Below, one piece after another: positions 59,665 through 64,000 of a stretch of 64,000 bases of DNA. Numbering within the stretch: position 1 is the first letter of the stretch; each line of letters opens with the position of its first letter. Under the pieces are notes generated by a model. The model made no database searches. It was given only the letters and a program-made list of their open reading frames with translations, and was not told the origin of the DNA. A program made the translations under genes and the position numbers. The stretch lies in assembly GCF_900129935.1 (NCBI RefSeq), contig NZ_FQXJ01000013.1, forward strand, positions 62,001 through 126,000, read 5' to 3'. This stretch comes from Desulfosporosinus lacus DSM 15449. GTDB taxonomy: Bacteria; Bacillota; Desulfitobacteriia; Desulfitobacteriales; Desulfitobacteriaceae.

Positions 59665-61362
59665 TCATTCAAGATTTTCTTCGATCATGATCTTATATGC
59701 ATACCCTTGTTCGGTGAGAAAAAGCTGACGGTGCATAGCAAATTCCTGTTCCTTGGTATCCTTTGTAACCAAGCTGTAGAAATAAGCTTTACTCTCTCCT
59801 TGCTTAGGCCGCAATATTCGGCCTAACCTTTGCGCCTCTTCCTGCCGGGATCCAAAGGTACCGGAGACTTGAATGGCTACATTGGCATCCGGTAAATCGA
59901 TGGCAAAATTGGCCACTTTAGATACCACTAAACGACGCAGGCGGCCGCTTCGAAATTCTTCATAGAGACGGTCACGTTCCCGTTGCGGAGTTTTACCCGT
60001 AATTAAGGGTGCATCCAGCTCACAGGCCAGCATTTCCAGCTGCCGGACATACTGTCCAATCACCAACACTAAATCATCACGATGTCGCTCTATCAACTCA
60101 GACACCTTGTCCGACTTGAGAGGATTCTCCGCCGCCAACCGGAATTTCTCTTTTTCCTCCGCTAAGGCATAGTCCATCCGGCGAGCTTTACTCATTGGGA
60201 TTCTCCACTCCATGCACTCAGCCGTGGCAATCCACCCTTGTGATTCTAAGATCTTCCAGGGGACATCCATTTTCTTAGGACCTATCAAAGTAAAAACTTC
60301 ATCCTCCTTGCCATCTTCCCGCACTAAGGTTGCTGTCAAACCTAGGCGTCGCTTGGCCTGCAAATCGGCTGTGGCACGAAAGACTGGTGCAGGTAACAGA
60401 TGCACCTCATCATAGATAATCAGTCCCCAGTTCTTTTCATTAAATACATGAAAGTGACTAAAGTTCCCGTCAACACGAGAGCGATGGGTAAGAATTTGGT
60501 ACGTAGCTACAGTGACCGGGCAGATCTCTTTTTTCCCACCTGTATATTCCCCTATCTGCGAAATATCCAGGGTGGTTTTATCCGTCAATTCGCGCAGCCA
60601 TTGCTTGACAGCACTCGTATTTGTCGTCAAGATCAGAGTCTCACACTGCAATTCCATCATCACACCCATGCCGATGACAGTCTTACCCGCACCGCATGGC
60701 AACACTAAAACTCCACTTCCACCATGCACCGAACCTTGCTGATGAAAGGTTGCGACGGCTTCTTGCTGGTATGACCGCAGGGCAAAGGGTTCACTCTCAG
60801 AATTGTCGGTACGCCAGGCCATCGGCAAAGGGGTACCTGCCATATAACCCGCTAAGTCTTCGACTGGATAAAAAAGCTTCATCAGGAGTTGTTTCAATTG
60901 CCCGCGTGCTTCTGGGTTGATCTCTGCACGGGTAGAGGAACTTTGGGAATCGTCATTCCTGTCATCGTCCCCAAGCAAGGGCTTGACCTCTTTATGACGG
61001 ACGATTTCCAAGATGATCAAAGGGTCCTCCGCAGTCAGAAATAGCTTATTATCCTCTCGAACAAGTTTTACTAAGCCGTAGCGACCCATAAGCTGCTGAA
61101 TTTCTGTACGTACCGAGTCAGGCAGAGGGAATTTACTGTAGCGCTCCAGACCATTTAATACATCGGCAACTGAAACCCCGCTAGAGGCTGCGTTCCATAA
61201 CGATAACGGAGTAATCCGGTAAGTATGGATATACTCCGGGCTTTTTTCCAATTCTGCAAAGATGGCTAATGTATCGCGAGCTTCTTCATATAGAGGATTA
61301 TGTACTTCCAACAGAACCGATCGATCGCTTTGGATGATCACAGGGTTGGTTGCAGATGACAT
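59665..61362 (-). CDS. Bacterial XPB (Ssl2-type) DNA helicase
   Basis: A 565-residue superfamily 2 helicase. The N-terminal ~110 residues form an XPB-type damage-recognition/helicase-associated domain (YRITPLSLWNAASSGVSV). Motif I GVLVLPCGAGKTVIGMGV near 210, DEVH box in LIIYDEVHLLPAP near 305, the XPB-specific RED motif in TATLVREDGK near 335, and motif VI EEAQRLGRILRPKQGES near 515. XPB opens DNA in repair in archaea, eukaryotes and some bacteria. The frame is open 20 codons further but GAAGGAG precedes the ATG at 61362. Forms a pair with the helicase-associated gene downstream. Confidence 0.94.
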   Translation of the reverse strand: MSSATNPVIIQSDRSVLLEVHNPLYEEARDTLAIFAELEKSPEYIHTYRITPLSLWNAASSGVSVADVLNGLERYSKFPLPDSVRTEIQQLMGRYGLVKLVREDNKLFLTAEDPLIILEIVRHKEVKPLLGDDDRNDDSQSSSTRAEINPEARGQLKQLLMKLFYPVEDLAGYMAGTPLPMAWRTDNSESEPFALRSYQQEAVATFHQQGSVHGGSGVLVLPCGAGKTVIGMGVMMELQCETLILTTNTSAVKQWLRELTDKTTLDISQIGEYTGGKKEICPVTVATYQILTHRSRVDGNFSHFHVFNEKNWGLIIYDEVHLLPAPVFRATADLQAKRRLGLTATLVREDGKEDEVFTLIGPKKMDVPWKILESQGWIATAECMEWRIPMSKARRMDYALAEEKEKFRLAAENPLKSDKVSELIERHRDDLVLVIGQYVRQLEMLACELDAPLITGKTPQRERDRLYEEFRSGRLRRLVVSKVANFAIDLPDANVAIQVSGTFGSRQEEAQRLGRILRPKQGESKAYFYSLVTKDTKEQEFAMHRQLFLTEQGYAYKIMIEENLE

Positions 61363-61406
61363 CAGGGTCTCCTTCTTCCGATTAAATTCGTCATAATTAT
61401 AGCATA

Positions 61407-61435
61407 AAAAAGAGCACTGCAAAGAGTGCTCTTTT
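61407..61435 (-). terminator. Terminator of the ABC exporter operon
   Basis: AAAAGAGCACT-GCAAAG-AGTGCTCTTTT, 11-bp perfect stem with a T-run on the minus side (TTTTTTATGC). Lies between the permease stop and the XPB start. Confidence 0.85.
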
Positions 61436-61508
61436 ACAAATGCCAGTTCATACAGTCTTTCCTTTTACTGCGCTCTAACATATTAGGCAGTACTCCTTAT
61501 TTTGAAGC

Positions 61509-62681
61509 CTAAACGTGTCTAAGTGCATCTATTGGATTCAATCTGCTGGCTTTTCTTGCCGGAGCCAAGCCAAAGATAGTCCCTACCGCTGCGGAAAAAC
61601 CTACTGCAAGTATAATTGTCCATGCTGTAATAGTAAACGTAAAGTCCATTATAACAGCTGCGGATAAGGCGATTATTATCCCTAGGATCAATCCTAGTAT
61701 ACCGCCAAATAAGGAAATAAAGATGGACTCAATGAGAAACTGCAATTGAATTTGGGCAGGTTCTGCCCCTAGGGCCTTCCTGAGTCCAATTTCCGTGGTG
61801 CGTTCAGTAACGGATACTAACATCATGTTCATAATTCCAATTCCGCCTACAAGCAAGGAAATTGAGGCGATACCAGCAAGCAAAAGCGTCAGCATACCTG
61901 TTATATTACCGATAACATCAATTATATTCTGCATATTAAGCACACTGAAAGTGTTTTCGCGGTAGTTAAAAGCAGAATTTAAAATTGTAGTCAGATCATT
62001 GGTAATACTCTCTGACTCGTTGGCATCGCTCATATACACATCAACACTTGTAATGTTTCTCACTCCCAGTGTTTTCATCGCCGAGGTGTATGGCATAATG
62101 ACCGTATTGTTGGTTGAACCCAAGATCGAACCGCTAGATTCATTTAAAACTCCAACCAGGGTAACCGTGTTACCATTGATCAATATTTGTTGACCAACAG
62201 GCTCAGTCCCGAAAAACAGCTCTTTTGCGAGATCGTAGCCTATTACTGCAATTGAATTTTTGTTATTAACATCAAGGATATTTACCCCTCTGCCCCTTGC
62301 TAAAATATCCGATTCTTTTTTGAAGTAAACTTCATTTTTACCTTCCACTGAAACCCCTGTTTTAACATTACGGTCATATACAAGCGAGGTCTTACCCGAA
62401 ACAGTTGGCGAAACCCCACTGACATTATTAACCCGTGAAAGCTGCACTAAATCGTTTTCATTCAGCCCTTGCTTTAAACGTGTTCCCATGGCTTGAATGG
62501 TAATTTTATCAGCACCCAACGATGATATCTGGCTTGTAATGCTACCTGTTGCCCCCTGTACTATGGTAATCAACGCAATGATTGAGGAGACCCCTATTAA
62601 CACACCCAGTACGGTTAAAAAGGAACGCATCTTATTATGAATTATATTGCTCCAAGCCATTTTCATAGATTCTTTTAACAT
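61509..62681 (-). CDS. MacB-type ABC transporter permease
   Basis: A 390-residue FtsX/MacB-type permease with a membrane segment near 20-40, a large extracellular domain of about 220 residues (MacB_PCD) and three C-terminal membrane segments. NKMRSFLTVLGVLIGVSSIIALITIVQG near the start (landmark FLTVLGVLIGVSS), GGIGIMNMMLVSVTERTTEIGLRKALGA near 280 (landmark TERTTEIGLRKA) and LNPIDALRHV at the end are diagnostic. It works as a mechanotransmission pump with the ATPase and the membrane-fusion protein. Its start codon overlaps the stop of the ATPase gene (TAATG), so translation is coupled. Confidence 0.95.
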   Translation of the reverse strand: MLKESMKMAWSNIIHNKMRSFLTVLGVLIGVSSIIALITIVQGATGSITSQISSLGADKITIQAMGTRLKQGLNENDLVQLSRVNNVSGVSPTVSGKTSLVYDRNVKTGVSVEGKNEVYFKKESDILARGRGVNILDVNNKNSIAVIGYDLAKELFFGTEPVGQQILINGNTVTLVGVLNESSGSILGSTNNTVIMPYTSAMKTLGVRNITSVDVYMSDANESESITNDLTTILNSAFNYRENTFSVLNMQNIIDVIGNITGMLTLLLAGIASISLLVGGIGIMNMMLVSVTERTTEIGLRKALGAEPAQIQLQFLIESIFISLFGGILGLILGIIIALSAAVIMDFTFTITAWTIILAVGFSAAVGTIFGLAPARKASRLNPIDALRHV

Positions 62682-63364
62682 TAGCTCACAGCCCCCTCAT
62701 TTAAGCATCCGTCAAGGATATTTACGATTCTTTTGGAGTATCTTGCGATGTTGGTATCATGAGTAATCATAATAATCGTTCTTCCCTCATCATTTAGTTC
62801 TTTAAAGAGCTGCATTATCTGCTGTCCAGTTTTCTGGTCAAGTGCACCGGTCGGCTCGTCTGCAAGCAGGATCGTCGGTTCAGTCACTACAGAACGGGCA
62901 ATAGCAACACGCTGTTGTTGTCCGCCTGAAAGCTGGTTGGGGTAATTGTTCATTTTATCCGCCAGACCTACACGTCCAAGGATTTCAGCCGCCCTTTTAT
63001 GGCGATTTTCCGGAGATACTCCAGCATAAATCATCGGCAGCTCTACGTTTTCAAGGGCAGTCAATCTTTGCAGAAGCTGAAAGCTCTGAAAGACAAAACC
63101 TATTTCTCGATTGCGTATTCGTGCCAATTCCTTTTCGTCTAAATCTTCAACATCGTTATTGGCCAAAATATACTTTCCACTGGTAGGAACGTCAAGACAA
63201 CCAATAATATTCATTAAGGTAGATTTGCCGGACCCGGAGGGCCCTAGAATAGATACAAACTCTCCTTCATTGATTTTTAGGTTAATTTTATTAAGTACCA
63301 CAAGCTCTTCAGCATCTAGGAAGTAGCATTTGACAATGTCCAGCATATTTAAGATTTCACTCAT
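62681..63364 (-). CDS. ABC transporter ATP-binding protein (MacB/LolD-type)
   Basis: A 227-residue nucleotide-binding subunit. Walker [17 protein letters not shown] near residues 40-55, Q-loop [17 protein letters not shown] near 90, signature [15 protein letters not shown] near 143, Walker [13 protein letters not shown] near 165 and switch His in [14 protein letters not shown] near 200. Full length and normal. The start overlaps the stop of the membrane-fusion gene by the ATGA arrangement. It powers export by the MacB-type permease encoded next. Confidence 0.97.
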   Translation of the reverse strand: MSEILNMLDIVKCYFLDAEELVVLNKINLKINEGEFVSILGPSGSGKSTLMNIIGCLDVPTSGKYILANNDVEDLDEKELARIRNREIGFVFQSFQLLQRLTALENVELPMIYAGVSPENRHKRAAEILGRVGLADKMNNYPNQLSGGQQQRVAIARSVVTEPTILLADEPTGALDQKTGQQIMQLFKELNDEGRTIIMITHDTNIARYSKRIVNILDGCLNEGAVS

Positions 63365-64000
63365 TGACCCATACCACCTTCAACACCGCCTTTAGTCGAT
63401 TCGTCCCTGTCTTGCCCCATTTGTGCGCCCGGACCAAAATCAGCAGACTTAGCAGTTGGCGGGACTAATACAATATCATTGGCAGTTACTCCACTTTTAA
63501 TTTCTGCAAGTACGCCATCATTAATACCAAGGGTCAACTGAACAGTTTTCGGCAAGTTATTGCTGTCTTTTATCAACACATAAGGGCTGTTTTGAGCGTC
63601 AAACTGTATTGCAGACATTGGCAGAAGCACGACATTAGTAACACTTTGATTGATAACCTTGGCCTCTGCCGACATACCTGTACGGAGGTTGTTATCCTTA
63701 GCGAGTGAAATAGTCGCTGTAAAATTTGTAACCCCGTTTGCATATTCCCCTTCCTTAGATACATCCGTAATCTTTCCGCTAATATCTTTCTTTAATGAAT
63801 GAATGGTAACGGCGGCATCCTTGTCCTTGGAAACAGCTGACAGGTCGTACTCATCAACTTGTACTTTCAGCTGCAAATCTGTATAGTCCACAATATCAAT
63901 CAACTTTGCGCCAGGCATAAGCTGTGCATTTTCTTCCGCATAAATGCCAGAGACTTCTCCCGCGATCTTAGACTTCATTTCTCCGCCCCCAACTGTCGTC
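63361..64000 (-). CDS. Efflux membrane-fusion (HlyD/MacA-type) protein, N-terminus beyond the window
   Basis: The open frame continues past the window edge upstream of the ATG at 63978; codons before it (TTVGGGE) remain in frame, so the visible 213 residues are the C-terminal part. GEVSGIYAEENAQLMPGAKLIDIVDYTDLQLKVQVDEYDL near the start is the lipoyl-like/beta-barrel junction of MacA (landmark GEVSGIYAEENAQLMPG). The tail is Gly/Asp-rich (GPGAQMGQDRDESTKGG), unlike most MacA. It should span the wall and contact the MacB-type permease. First gene visible of this exporter operon. Confidence 0.93.
   Translation of the reverse strand, partial: TTVGGGEMKSKIAGEVSGIYAEENAQLMPGAKLIDIVDYTDLQLKVQVDEYDLSAVSKDKDAAVTIHSLKKDISGKITDVSKEGEYANGVTNFTATISLAKDNNLRTGMSAEAKVINQSVTNVVLLPMSAIQFDAQNSPYVLIKDSNNLPKTVQLTLGINDGVLAEIKSGVTANDIVLVPPTAKSADFGPGAQMGQDRDESTKGGVEGGMGQ

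Noticed and set aside
1-64000. CRISPR arrays, rRNA, tRNA, complete insertion sequences
   Set aside because: No regular repeat-spacer pattern, no ribosomal or tRNA signatures and no transposase gene were seen.

Overview
The window looks like chromosomal DNA of an endospore-forming, anaerobic member of the Bacillota, most likely of the Desulfosporosinus/Desulfitobacterium group. This is inferred from gene content: sporulation genes (SpoVB, YyaC, Tlp, a DUF3787 spore-surface protein), rubrerythrin, many iron-sulfur redox proteins, tandem lactate permeases, two sigma-54 activators of the PrpR type and moderate-to-low G+C. No rRNA, tRNA, CRISPR array or complete transposon was recognised.

Region 1 (1-19.7 kb, minus strand): two operons, each preceded by a near-perfect sigma-54 promoter with an upstream activator array. 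Operon A (6374 to before 1) encodes a ferredoxin-like protein, a small partner protein, an AbrB-type membrane protein, an Ldh2-family hydroxyacid dehydrogenase, a NuoE-like protein and a NuoF-GltD fusion cut by the window edge. Operon B (17809 to 9162) encodes a PdxA-like dehydrogenase, a 3-hydroxyisobutyrate-dehydrogenase-type enzyme, a sugar-phosphate-isomerase-like TIM barrel, a complete tripartite tricarboxylate transporter (TctC, TctB, TctA), a second copy of the ferredoxin/partner pair and a DapA-type aldolase. The regulator gene at 6985-8829 lies between them. The two promoter regions are paralogous. An element upstream of the promoter of operon A also occurs upstream of the SAF-domain oxidoreductase gene beside operon B, as if a gene-sized block had been lost from (or inserted into) one copy of a duplicated locus.

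Region 2 (19.7-36 kb): a LysR regulator, a chemoreceptor with its own sigma-54 promoter, and a second PrpR-type regulator. On the plus strand follows a sigma-54 regulon: TctCBA, a LarA-like racemase, then a second sigma-54 promoter driving an IlvD/Edd dehydratase, a split UxaA-type dehydratase and a DapA-type aldolase. A D-2-hydroxyacid dehydrogenase and a fumarylacetoacetate-hydrolase-family protein come after. Together the two regions read as uptake and breakdown of small hydroxy or sugar acids, with chemotaxis to the substrate; the actual substrates cannot be read from the sequence.

Region 3 (36-50.5 kb): housekeeping and spore genes: truA, acsA with an unusual C-terminal extension, two paralogous small proteins with the relic of a third, DUF1992, an HD hydrolase, spoVB, yyaC, tlp, rubrerythrin, an orphan ParA ATPase, a DUF3787 protein, an LhgO-like oxidase, RNase Z and an unlisted 48-residue gene.

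Region 4 (50.8-64 kb, minus strand): a LytS/LytTR two-component system next to two tandem lactate permeases and a cupin, a thioesterase, a bacterial XPB helicase with its helicase-associated partner, and a MacB-type ABC exporter with its membrane-fusion protein running off the window end. Several perfect-stem terminators separate the units.
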